Positions 21,206 through 31,181 of a DNA stretch of 47,195 bases are shown here, one piece after another; positions within the stretch are counted from its first letter, which is position 1; every line of letters begins with the position of its first letter. The stretch is from Stemphylium vesicarium. Lineage: Eukaryota; Ascomycota; Dothideomycetes; Pleosporales; Pleosporaceae. Below the pieces are notes generated by a model that did not search any database, had not been told where the DNA came from, and saw nothing but the letters and a program-made list of their open reading frames with translations. The DNA lies in assembly GCA_004380135.1 (NCBI GenBank), contig QXCR01000196.1, positions 1 through 47,195 on the forward strand. Direction: 5' to 3'. The translations under genes were made by a program, and so were the position numbers.

Positions 21206-22323
21206 ATGCACGTCAGCGCACTTCCATGGCGCCAAACACCCATCCACGAAACAGTAACCTACCCACGCATCACCGTAACGGCCGAGAATGATCTTTGTCG
21301 CAACACGTCCATGGCTTATTAGCATGTTTTGGCGTGTGGGCATGGATTTATTACTAAGGCGGAGGGGGAGGCGTGTGCGGGGAATTTTTGGGGTGTGGTG
21401 GAAGGGAAGGGGATGGAGGGGGAGGGAAAGGGAAAGGGGGAGGGAAAGGGGAAGGGGAAGTGGAAGGTAGAGAGGAGAATGGGGAAACAGAGGAAGAGGA
21501 AGGGGGTAGAGAGGGAGGGGAAGGCAAAGGAGGAAGGAGAGGGAAGGGAGTTTGAGTTTTATTGCGATGCGTGTGTTGAGACGGAGATTGAAAAGCTGAT
21601 ACCGGAGGATGCTACGGCGTTGGGGGCTGGTACTTCCTGTTAACATTCCCTTCCTTTATCTTCTATTGCTTTCGTCTCCTCCTCCTCACACCCACAAGAA
21701 CACCTCGCTAACCCACCTGCGTGACAGAGAAACTACGCACATCCATGCGCACCGCAGAAGCGAAACGAAGGGGCAAAACAACAAAGTACCGCACTTGCTA
21801 CATCGCGACAAAGGTGACAAGTGTACCGTGTCGCAGCGACGGCAGCGTGAGTGCGAGGTATACGCCTAGGCGGGAGTGTCATCCATGGGATACGGCGGTG
21901 CCCCAGGTTGGGCGAGATTGGTTTGAGGGAATGGGTGGGGAGGAGGAAGGGGAGGAAGAAGGGGGAGGAGAAAAAGGGGAGGAGGAAGAGAAAGACCAGG
22001 AGGAAGAGCGAGATCCAACCGTCTCAACAGACCGTTCCAGCCCTATCAACCTAGGCGAAGAATGCGATTTGTATCTCGCATATATGCGCCATGACGATTT
22101 CAACCACTCTACTGCGCAGAACCGCGAAGATATCCCAACTACCTCATCGCCTCAGCGCCGGCGCAAGCGACGTGAGGCAGATGACGACGACAACGACGCG
22201 GAATATGGAAACGAAGATGGAGTACGGCCAGGAAAAGGAGGAGGAAGAGGAAGAGGAAAAGCAGAAGGGGCTGGAGAGTCGATAAAACGGCGGAAAGTGA
22301 TGTCGTCGCTTTCGCCCCTATAA
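21206..22323 (+). CDS. CGH-type Cys/His protein with polar repeats; frame interrupted by TAG or by a short intron
   Basis: ATG at 21206 opens MHVSALPWRQTPIHETVTYP; the frame meets TAG at 21320-21322 and continues at once with HVLACGHGFITKAEGEACAG. Either this is a nonsense codon, or a 48-nt phase-0 intron (GTAACG at 21275 to TTATTAG at 21322) removes it. A second intron, 21630-21727 (GTACTT, CGCTAAC, GACAG), joins phase 1 to the last exon (21728-22323). The product would be about 323 aa if both introns are used. Domains: CGH...C...N followed by YCDAC, with a Gly/Lys/Glu-rich tract of about 45 residues (EGKGKGEGKGKG) inserted between them; then KYRTCYIATKVTSVPC, an acidic tract, and a basic C-terminus (SIKRRKVMSSL). 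The Cys/His layout matches the gene at 29907-30695, so a zinc-binding fold is likely. Function unknown. Confidence 0.6.
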
Positions 22324-23332
22324 CCGAGGGGTTAGGCTAATCTATAGGGTTACGCGGTAGCTTCTCTCCCTTGTCAAAGTTTTGGATACTCAGACATAGC
22401 AGCTCATTCGAACGATGTCAAATTAACCCACGCATGGCTTCAGTCTTGAACTTTACGTATGGAACAAGCCCCACGGTGACACAATTCCAAAACACCGCAG
22501 ACTCTTTCCAATTGCCCTATACACCCACCCTACCTCTCTCTCCCATCCTAGAAACGCAACGCAGGTATACCCCCATTGCAGAATGCCAGCGCCACCTCAC
22601 TCTATTTAGATCGTTGATATAAACTCGATGTGACGTGAAAGCATGGGTAAGAAAAAAAAGACGCTGAGTACGCGAGGTAGGGAGGGTAGGTACACTAACC
22701 CATGTCCGCTCTACGTTACTACGTCACCCAAGCTGACTAACACGCCCACGCCCACTACCACGAACGTCCCACCCTATGTGGCGAGAAACCCTACGTAACT
22801 AGAACAACCAATGAGATCGCAGGGATCATAGATCTTTGTACGCAAAATTGCCTTCAACTAAGTACAACCAAAAAGTTTTGTTTTCTGACCTGGCAATGAG
22901 TTTATTATACTACCAACACTAATGCAGCGTTTTTGTAAGCATGGAATTAGCCCAATTTCTCGGAACACTGGGTTTCTCGCTACGCAGGGGGGGGGGGGGA
23001 GGTTACCAGACTACGTTTACCGTCTGACACGCCATCGGTAACGCCGACGCCCCGATAGCCCAGCCGGTCACCCGGTCATCGTGCAACACTACTGTAGAAG
23101 AGGGGGCGAGAATCACACTGTTGAACCATTGAAGCAGCGATTGGGAGAGACAAAACAGGTTATTCGTAATCTCGTTACAATTCATAGCGCACCACCACCT
23201 CTGCAAAGAGAGATAGTGTGTGTGTGTGGGTGTGAGTGCGCACGCGAAGCTATATACGAATATCCGCTCGCATAACACGTACGTATCGCAATATTAAATC
23301 AAGGGAAAAAAAAAAGATGGAAGCAAGGGGCA
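22324..23332. other. Intergenic region between convergent genes
   Basis: 1 kb, no gene seen. It contains a 13-base G homopolymer (22987-22999) and a GT-rich patch near 23217-23234. An 83-codon ORF at 22371-22622 has no features. Confidence 0.45.
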
Positions 23333-25101
23333 TTACACTTTGTGCTCTGCTCGATGGGACTGTAACTCAGCCGCGCCCGCATTCTCCATCTCATAAGTCG
23401 TCGCCTTCTCACCGGCATCATCGAGCATCTCCGCCATGCCACCGCTTCCTTTGGTAAGCTCCGCGCCCTTGCGCCCGATAAGGTGCCAGGGCAGGTTGAA
23501 CATTTCGTCGAGGGATTCGAGCGACTTGCCGGAAGTCTCAGGGAGGAAGAACCAGACCCAGACGAGGCCGAGGGCAGTGACGCAGGAGAAGAAGAGCATG
23601 GTTCCTCCGTTGGTCATGGCGATGAACATGAGAGGGACGGCCTTTGAGTTTCCGTATTGGTTGACAAAGTGGAATGTCATGGCGATGGAACCACCGAGGG
23701 CGCGGAGACGCAGAGGGTAGATCTCCGAGTTGATGAGGTATTGGATCGAGTTCCAGCCTAGCGCCCAGCCGAAACCGGAGAAGTAGATCATGACGATGGC
23801 GCCCATGGCCGCGTGCTTCTGGCTTGCGGTTTGGACGTAGCCTTCGTCCTCGATGTTGGGGACGACGAGCAGGAAAATTGCCATGTAGAGCATAGCCACT
23901 AGCTGTAGGGTGATGCCGGCGGTGAGGGAGCGCTTGCGGCCGAAGAAATCGATCAGGAAGAAGGCGCAGAGCATGGCACTGATGAACTTGACGACACCGA
24001 AGATGGCTGTTGCGAAGAGCTTCTCTTGTTCACCGCTCGTGCCCATCATGGCGAAGTACTTCGGGGCGTAGATGGTGATGCCTAGTGAAGTTAGTATATG
24101 TGGAAAAGCCTCAGTGTAATGGATGTAACACACTATTTGCTCCTGACCATTGCGCAAGCAACTGCGACATGACCGAAAGTTGGATACGGTAAAGGTTGGC
24201 CTTGCTGGTGAACAGCTCACGGATCGGTCCAAGCCATGTGGTGCCCATGGTAGCTTCGCGCTCACGGTTGAGCTGGTCGTTGATGTCCATGACCTCGGAA
24301 ACGACGTAAGGGTGGTCGTGGGGAAGGTTTCGGAGGAGAGACAGGTTGTTAAGAGCCTGCTCGTGGCGGCCGACCTTGATCAACCAGCGAGGGCTCTCGC
24401 GGGCAAACCAAGAGAGCAAGAAAATGATAGCAGCGAACATGATATGCATGCTGTTGGGAACAAGCCATTGGGCGTCGGTGGCCGATGAGATGTGAATCGA
24501 TGAGCCCCAGGATGCAAAGTAGGCAAGCATGATACCGAGGTATACTGATCCAGCGAATGCGCAAACGCAGAGACCTCGAATGGCCCTTGGTGCAGTCTCG
24601 GCCAGGTAGGTAGGAGCAACAACCGTGGTCTGTCCGATACCAACACCGGCGATGAAGCGACCTGCGTAGACTTGACCGATGGATCCAGTCAAAGAGCTGG
24701 TGAGGAAGATGGTGATACCGACAACCCAGATGATGCAGAGTTGGCGAGTTGCCCAGAGACGGCCGATCTTGTCGGTGATGAAGAAGGCGATCAAGGATCC
24801 CAAGATGGATCCCATCTGCACCATGGAGGTGATGTTAGACAGGAGCTCTGCAACATCGTGCTCACTCTTGCTCGGGTCGTCGAGTCCGAATTTTCTCTTA
24901 AAAGGATCAAGCTCGGAGGTAGTACCGATCAATCCTTCGTCGATACCACGAGCAGCGCCCATAAGTCCAAAGACTACTACAGGTTAGTTATTGTGCTAGA
25001 GACGGAGATCAGGACTACTCACCAAAAACACCATACCAGAGACGCCAGTTAAGACTCTCCTTGGGGGTATCTTTCAAATTCTCGCGCCACGGGTTCCACA
25101 T
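23333..25101 (-). CDS. MFS sugar-porter-family transporter
   Basis: Three exons: 25101-25023, 24976 (or 24973)-24134, 24081-23333; 555-556 aa. After MWNPWRENLKDTPKESLNWR come twelve hydrophobic segments. Sugar-porter signatures are visible: DKIGRLWATRQ (loop 2-3), YAGRFIAGVGIGQTTVVAPT with TYLAETAPRAIRG (PESPR-type region after TM5), ESPRWLIKVGR before the central loop, DFFGRKRSL (loop 8-9), and PETSGKSLESLDEMF after TM12. The family imports hexoses, pentoses, quinate or similar compounds by H+ symport at the plasma membrane; the substrate cannot be read here. Intron 1 ends TAGTAG, so one Val is optional. An upstream in-frame ATG at 25206 would add 35 residues; I prefer 25101 from family length. 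Confidence 0.9.
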
Positions 25102-26039
25102 GTTGGGCAGGGTTTGCAGTGCGTCTGTGTGTGGTCGTATGTTCTGAGCTGCGAAACCTAAGACTGTCCAGCAGGGAGGAGAAGCAGTGAAGAGCAGAGA
25201 CCCCAAAAGATTTGCACGCTTCTTATACTTGAATTAATGAACTGATGGTGGGGTATGACATGCGGAGATACCATGTTCGCTCAAGCCGTCGTACCACGGC
25301 ATCCTGGACAGACCCCAGAGGAAACCCCGGTGGCTCTACTCCACGTTCAGCCATAGCTAGTCGCGGTCGGTCTCGACGTGCCGATGAAAAAGCTACCGGA
25401 TGACCTTCCCAACTATCGTTTACCCAACGTGCGATAGGTCAGCTCACGTCGTCGGCCATGACGGGCGTTGAAACTTGGCCTTGTTTGGACATCGGACCGC
25501 GGATCGTCTGATCAAATACCGCTCGAGCAGGCACACCATTGCACATCGCGCAGGCCACCTGCATGTAGGTTACATGCCCAGTAAGGAGGCGCAAAGGTTA
25601 GTCGAGGCTTGAGTGGGGAAAGCTTCCTTGCTCGTGCGTCTCGTGGAGCTTAGGGTTGGGCTAAGCAACGAGTCAGCTATTGGCGCCAACACGACCTGGG
25701 AACCCCGCATCATCCCCCAAACGATCTCGTTTCCCGGATTTTCACGACAGATGCCAGTCCAGAAGGGAAGCTCGCAAGTTTATCGATAGCGGCCGGGAAA
25801 CGACCGTTGTGCCGTTTCGTGTCATTGGTAAAGCGTGACGCGGGAAATTCTCTGGGGACGGGTAATGTTCAGCGCCATCCTGACGTTACCTCGTAACGAG
25901 CTCCATTCGCCGGCAGAATTACCACCGAAGAACCAATGTCGGGGCAAATCTTCGGCTTCTCAAATTAAGCTCGTCGCGGACCAGTCCCCACGACAGCGGT
26001 GTGGTGTCAACGATGCGGCTCCAAATCCTTCAGCGGCAC
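25102..26039. promoter_or_regulatory. Upstream region of the sugar transporter
   Basis: About 940 bp with no supportable gene. It contains several CGG/CCG-rich spots (for example GGACCGCGGATCG near 25495-25507) of the kind zinc-cluster regulators can bind, but no site can be assigned by eye. Confidence 0.4.
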
Positions 26040-27457
26040 TAGTGCGCTAGCTTCCTGAAGCGGTATACCGGCTGTAGAAGGCTTTTCCGTCTGGAACTGT
26101 TGAGTATGTCGCAAGGTGTAGACGAGGCATATGCGAAGCTAATATGCGAGCTGATAATGCGCTTTTCCAGATGGTGTGCGAGCTCCATTTTCTGCGATAA
26201 TGGCCTGATGAGCAACGGTGGCCAGCGGTTGGTGCATACCATGTTCGGCGCAAGGTGACAGCACGTGGCGATTCGGTACCTGCAATAACACAAGAGTGTG
26301 CCAAGGTTTGTCCGTTCCTAAAGGCAATCTCTGACTCCTCCGGTCCACAAGTAGAAAGCTTGACGTTTCCAAGCGCTCTGGCTGGGCCGTCTGACCTGTT
26401 GAAATCCTAGCCCAGTTTCCAGGACCCGGGGAACTTTGCTTTTCTCCACGAAGCTTCGCATCAATTCTTCACGCAGGGAAACAGACGGCGCGAGATCAAA
26501 CGAGTAAGACGTCCGCTCGTGCTGGTGGAGGCTCCACAGGCTTATCGGCGCGACCCCAAGCGCTTTGACCTTACTCTCCACACAGAGTGGGCGAAAGCAA
26601 GAGCTTGGTAAAAACCAAGCTCATCACGCCTCCACCAAGAATCTGGAGCTCTGTTCAGGAGGGGACGAGACTTCGGTTCCCAGATGTGCTCGACATCATA
26701 GCTAATGGAGTCTCCTTGCGCCGTATCTCCAAACAAAAAGGCAGCATCCGTCCCGCGGGGCAACTCCAATTATTGCGGCCGCGGCTCGTAGCTGAGGCGG
26801 GTGAGGCGAAACGGCTCGTCGGCGAATACCGTGGGTCTATAGATCCTCCTCTTGCTCGTATGATGATATGACTCCGGTTTATTCCAGGGGTGTCGACACC
26901 ACGATATCGGCCATCCCAAGACTTCCGACGGCGACCATCACGCTATCTCGGGTCTTGATTGCCGGATAAGTCTTGGTGAGTAAAGGCCTCTCGGTCGAGC
27001 ACGCTGACAAACACACCTTCATGGTTGGGAGCAGTGGTGGATATCTTTCCTTGACTGGGTGGGTATCACCCAAGACGCCAATGTTGGGGAGGCCCCATTT
27101 ATACGTCTTGGAAACGGCTTGATTCAAGTCCTCGTGAGTCAACCCGCTGTGGAGGTAATTGTGCCGATTTGCGAGGGGGATTCTCATTGCGGAGAAGGGT
27201 GAAGGGTCTCGCTCATCGGATTGGAGCTCGCTCGTGCGGAGGAATCCTGATGAGCGGCAAAACGGCAGAGACGGAGAAACATGGCGGTGTGCGAGTGTCT
27301 GGTCGCTGAAATTAGACGCCGTTGTGACGAAAGCCTTTGTAAGCTGAGGTTGTGGGTGTCGCTTCGTTGCTGTCAGGGTCAATGGCGAGGAACGCAACGT
27401 GTCGGCAGGCACGAGGGCGTACTGAAATTGCAGGGACGTACCTGACAAGATAGGCAC
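26040..27457 (-). pseudogene. Coding-like but broken frames, possible gene relic
   Basis: Three consecutive minus-strand stretches have codon use like real genes (many C-ending codons, low Ser/Arg bias), but lie in different frames separated by stops. 27457-26879 is 192 codons open and ends SLGMADIVVSTPLE. About 26870-26542 reads TVFADEPFRLTRLSYEPRPQ, then TAA at 26770-26772, then LELPRGTDAAFLFGDTAQGD. 26581-26318 contains SLREELMRSFVEKSKVPRV. No clean splice sites connect all three. I do not recognise the protein. It could be a decayed gene, a multi-intron gene I cannot resolve, or chance. It lies upstream of the sugar transporter, on the same strand. Confidence 0.3.
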
Positions 27458-27964
27458 AACGGATATTCATTTGTTCCGCGAGATTAGGTTATACAGCCTC
27501 ATCAAACAGCAGCTTGTACACTGGGCTATGTACCCTCCGGAAAAAACTAACCACCATTTCCCGGATAGCTTTTCCGCACGCACTGATCACCAGCCTGGGC
27601 TCGAGCAGCTCAAGATAGCATCAAAAGTGAAAATTTCCTCGAAAAAGGGGTTGGCTAGCTACAAGAAAGAGCCGGGCTCGATAATGATTCCGTAAAGCGA
27701 CAAGGCTGGGTGTCTTTTCCGGCGCCAATGACTCTTATGCCTAGCATCTCGATGCGATCACAATCATCTCCATTCTTAATGATAGGCGAAAAACAAAAGG
27801 ATTGGAAAGGTAGTCCATAATCGAGTCGCTGACAGCCCGCGGTCTCTCTAGCAGCAGACAGCCATCTCGCGCAACACAACTATCCCTCCTCAGATTCACC
27901 CTCAGCATCCCGATCCTCTCCAAACCGAACCCGCTTCGCGGCCCCAATCTCCACCTCCCCATCC
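27458..27964. other. Intergenic region, no gene seen
   Basis: 500 bp downstream of the AT-hook gene. The stretch 27880-27964, read on the minus strand in another frame, gives a protein-like acidic tail (KRVRFGEDRDAEGESEEG) that may belong to an alternative end of that gene. Confidence 0.4.
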
Positions 27965-29348
27965 TCAACCCCCCTCTTCAGCCCCCTCCGCCTCTCCCCC
28001 CATCGCATACCCTCCTCCGCCCCCACTGTCCACGATACCATTATTGTACCTCCACGCCCTCTCCCGATAGCACATCCTCTCATGCTTCCCATGCTCATGA
28101 TACCGCTTACACCACGCGCCCTCGGTGCTCTCCTCAATCTTCAGCGTAAGGTTCCGACGCACCATACGCAAGCTCGTCTGCATGATGTTGAAGCGAAGGT
28201 CAGGGTGCAGCTGTATACCACGCTTGTCAGCAGTGTCGATTGCCGTTTCCGTCTGGTCGCCTGAAAGAGCTAGAGCGTCGGCCCATAGTAGTCGCGCACC
28301 GCATGTCGCATCCGTGTTCTCGTACAGTGTGTTGAGGAGGTTGATATTCATGCTTGTTACATCGAGTGACATCTCCGGGTCGCTGACGGTGAGCGCGTAG
28401 TCCTTGGGGTTCGGGTCGAATTCAGCTGGTTCGTCTTGACCGCGGCTCAATGCCTCCCGCGCTACGCGCTTCCGTCGCGTCAAGGCCTTGTTTGGGCGCC
28501 AGATCTGGTAGATTGGGTTCTTCTCGCTCTTTGCGCGCACGGCGTGGAAGGCGCGGATCCAGGTGTCGGCGACGAGGTCGCAGGCATCCCATTGCTTTAG
28601 GTCGTAGCAGAAGATGTAGAGTTGCGTGAGTGTTCTGGCTGTGTACGGTGGCGGGTAGTTGGTGCCTTCTGCTGTTGGGAGAGTGGGAAGATCAAGATGA
28701 GTTCTTGTTGTGCTATTGAGAACGTTTATAGTTTGATATACATCGTCATCATCGCTGGGAGTGGACTGGTCTTCCAGTGTATCGGAAGATGGTGACGCCT
28801 CTTCCTCTTCAGCGATCGTATCCAGAGGTTCAGCTGGCGGCGGATTCTTGGGCGGGCGACCTCTACGCTTTCGCTGCTGTTGGATCGGGGAAGAGTAGGC
28901 TGAGTGTTGTTAATATCAATTCTGTCGGAGATGGCTAACAGATGTACTCACACGGATCGCTCGACACATATGGTTCGAAGGCGCGATTCGCATTTCCCAT
29001 GCCTCCAGAGTTTGCTTCAAACGCCTGCTCATACTCGCAGCTCTCTACGGTGTCGAGATGTTTCGGCCTGTGGACCGTTCGTCCAGTGCGAGTGGTGACT
29101 GGCAGCGACGAATCGACGAACTGGGGAGGTTCATAGTTGAACTCCAAGTTCTGACTCTTTCTCAAAGTCGCGTCCGCATTCTGAGTGCCCCCGCTTTTGT
29201 TCATCCTCAATTTCAACCTGGGTTGTCCTTCACTCTGCTCGGCCGTAGGTCCGGGAGTCGCCGACTGCGACTTCCTGCCTTGAGAGGGAGCGCTTCCGCC
29301 TTGAACTTTCTTTGACCTCCCCGATGTCATGGTGCTCTGTTTACCCAT
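27965..29348 (-). CDS. AT-hook-containing protein, function unknown
   Basis: Two exons, 29348-28952 and 28899-27965; intron 52 nt (GTGAGT ... ACTCAG); 443 aa. The N-terminus is basic and Ser/Gly-rich (MTSGRSKKVQGGSAPSQGRK, from either Met1 or Met7). A motif RTGRTVHRPKHLDTV precedes the intron, and QQQRKRRGRPPKNPPP just after it has the AT-hook core RGRP, flanked by basic residues. An acidic linker follows, then a conserved-looking helical region PPYTARTLTQLYIFCYDLKQ, WDACDLVADTWIRAFHAV, and an SLDVTSMNINLLNTLYEN block, which probably mediate protein contacts. Expected location: nucleus, on AT-rich DNA. The frame used ends SGGGGGYAMGGEAEG; a competing frame ends in a more typical acidic tail, so the last 30 codons are uncertain. 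Confidence 0.75.
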
Positions 29349-29906
29349 TGCGCCGCGTCTCGCTGTCGGCTGTGGTTGAAGCTGTTTATCCCGCCGTCGG
29401 CACAGGTGAGGTACTCGCGGTTGATACTGTTGTGATTTGATTTCGTAAGGTTGAATATTGTAGGTGAGAGCTGGAAAAGTAAGCTCCGGGCGCTATACGC
29501 AATACTGGGGTGAAGGTGAATCTGCTTTCGCGTGTGACAGAGCCGAGCTATCGCTACGCAATCGCGTGATTGGGAATGGAAGTTGGAAGAATATAATAGT
29601 GTAGTGTAAGAGATCGAGAGATTCCGAAACGGGGTGGCGGTCCTCTTGTGGCAAACGGTGGTGAAAGCTATCCGCCATACAAGATGTTGGAGCTCACTGC
29701 GGTGAGTAGACCCCGTGCGAGTCGCCTTCACTCCCCACGTCGTCTGAAGATATATGCTCGGACGGTAACATGATCGCTGCTGCTCTGACAAACATGACAA
29801 GATTTTAAAGTGAAAGCCAGCCAACAGAGTGAAGACATTACTGGGATCTGCAATCCACAAGCGAGCGAAAAGGCAGGATATCAACCATATCCAAACACTC
29901 CTCCCG
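29349..29906. promoter_or_regulatory. Promoter region of the AT-hook gene and 3' flank of the next
   Basis: 560 bp between two minus-strand genes. A 200-codon open frame on the minus strand (29327-29929) overlaps both neighbours and is Ser/Leu/Arg-rich without motifs, so I treat it as chance. Confidence 0.4.
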
Positions 29907-30695
29907 TCACTCTTCCCAAAGCCCAGCACTCACCTCCACCCTCGCATACCGCCGATACACAATCTCAACCCTATCAACACACTCCCCACAAACAATAACA
30001 TCCTTACACTTGCCCTCCCACGTGCATACCGCATCCGCACGATACACATCTTCCACGCAATTGATCCCGCAGCGCTTCGCCGCTTCACACCAAACCTTAT
30101 GTCCACAGAGCAAGTCATGCAACCTCCACTGCAGAACAGGGAACACAGGCGCCAACAGGCTGTCCACACGCCTCGCCGGCAGTCTAGTCGCAGCCGCGAT
30201 AAGCTCACGGGAGAGAGCAAGACAGTGCCGCAGAACAGGATTGAAGGTAGGAAAGAACTCATTCGACGGCGGGTTCATGACCTGGTATCTGTCGATGGGT
30301 ATGCCGGTGCAGACTTCGCAGTAGAGTTTGTCATTGTGTCTTGGAAGCGTGTTAGTATCCGTAGAACAGCGATGGAGAAGGGTAGAAGAGATGTACATGT
30401 TTTCTGGGAGTAAGGGCTTGCTGGATGCGTACGCTGTTGGTGCACGTTCTGTGGCGTGGTGGCAATTGAGTCCGCAGCGGCGGTCGGGCTCGTCGATTGC
30501 GACGGTGTGACCACAGGCGAGGAGGTGAAGTAGGCTGGGTTGGCTGGTACCGTGGGCATCTGGGATGGTGGAGCAGGGCGAAATCGTAGCGAGGAAGTCT
30601 GGGTCGTGTGAAGGATCGACTGGGACGAGAGTGGGTAGGCCATGCTGCTCGTGGTCGAGCGGGGGTAGAGATGGAGTGTTTTGCGTGTGGTACAT
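29907..30695 (-). CDS. Protein with two CGH-type Cys/His domains
   Basis: The frame is open throughout (262 codons), but a 57-nt intron is likely at 30396-30340 (GTACAT donor, ACTAAC branch site, CCAAG acceptor). Removing it keeps the frame and gives 243 aa. Domain 1: LLACGHTVAIDEPDRRCGLN (Cys61, His63, Cys74, Cys78) followed by LYCEVC (Cys107, Cys110). Domain 2: HDLLCGHKVWCEAAKRCGIN (Cys178, His180, Cys190, Cys194) followed by VIVCGEC (Cys217, Cys220). The repeated spacing implies metal binding, probably zinc. The same pattern occurs in the gene at 21206-22323. There is no signal peptide or TM segment. Unnamed proteins of this sort are, to my knowledge, frequent in Dothideomycetes; no function is known to me. 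Confidence 0.78.
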   Translation of the reverse strand: MYHTQNTPSLPPLDHEQHGLPTLVPVDPSHDPDFLATISPCSTIPDAHGTSQPSLLHLLACGHTVAIDEPDRRCGLNCHHATERAPTAYASSKPLLPENMYISSTLLHRCSTDTNTLPRHNDKLYCEVCTGIPIDRYQVMNPPSNEFFPTFNPVLRHCLALSRELIAAATRLPARRVDSLLAPVFPVLQWRLHDLLCGHKVWCEAAKRCGINCVEDVYRADAVCTWEGKCKDVIVCGECVDRVEIVYRRYARVEVSAGLWEE

Positions 30696-31181
30696 GGTTA
30701 TCGATAGTCTGGTTGTTCAGAGTGTAGTTTTCGTATGAAGGAGTTGTCGTATGAAGGAAGGACTTCGTCGTGGGGATTACTACATAGTGTTTACAGCTCC
30801 CGTGTGGTGCAAGCGCCACACGCTTGACGAAGAAAGAGTGAGCGTGAAGTGAAGGTGAACGGAGGCGGTGTACTTAATTCCGGATTGATAGCGCCTTGTA
30901 AATTGAATTGCCCACGTTTGTTACTAGGAGTCGCTTGAAAGACAGAGATGACTGCAATCGCACTTGGACGGTTCGCCGAAGCTCTGATGGGTCGCATCTC
31001 GAGGTGCCCAGGAGCCACATATTCTCCACGCGAAAGTAAAGACAGGAAATCAACTTTGCTCTTTTCCAAGGTTAAACGTGGCTTCGCTTGTATACTTCCT
31101 ACTACTGGATAGAACCGTTTACAGAAAGAAAACCAAAAGGAAACAAAGCAGATTGGCCAAGGCAATTTGCAGGTCGAGTCA
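30696..31181. other. Intergenic region carrying repeat copy 1
   Basis: 485 bp between two minus-strand genes. A 124-codon minus-strand ORF (30791-31165) spans it and includes the 83-bp repeat; it shows no coding signal beyond being open. Confidence 0.45.
30920..31002. repeat. Dispersed 83-bp degenerate repeat, copy 1
   Basis: Aligns without gaps to 44284-44366 in the same orientation: 64 of 83 positions identical by hand count; 16 of 19 differences are transitions. It begins GTTACTAGGAGTCGCTTG and ends TCGCATCTCGA. Origin unknown; possibly the remains of an old mobile or structural element. Confidence 0.7.

Noticed and set aside
20999..21646. 215-codon minus-strand ORF of Leu/Pro/Ser repeats
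   Set aside because: It is the antisense of the purine tract coding for Gly/Glu/Lys on the plus strand; low complexity explains the lack of stops.
22321..22345. Possible telomere-like repeats (GGTTAGG, AGGGTTA)
   Set aside because: Only isolated single units occur, without tandem arrangement.
29327..29929. 200-codon minus-strand ORF
   Set aside because: It overlaps the ends of two better-supported genes and has no motif or coding-like composition.
30920..31002. Calling the repeat pair classical RIP
   Set aside because: Transitions dominate, but C-to-T changes are not mainly at CpA and most sit in CpT or CpG context, so the diagnostic dinucleotide signature is missing.
31085..31165. Idea that the 124-codon minus-strand ORF at 30791-31165 is a gene containing the repeat
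   Set aside because: Differences between the two repeat copies fall mainly at codon positions 1 and 2 of that frame, the opposite of coding constraint, and the translation has no motif.
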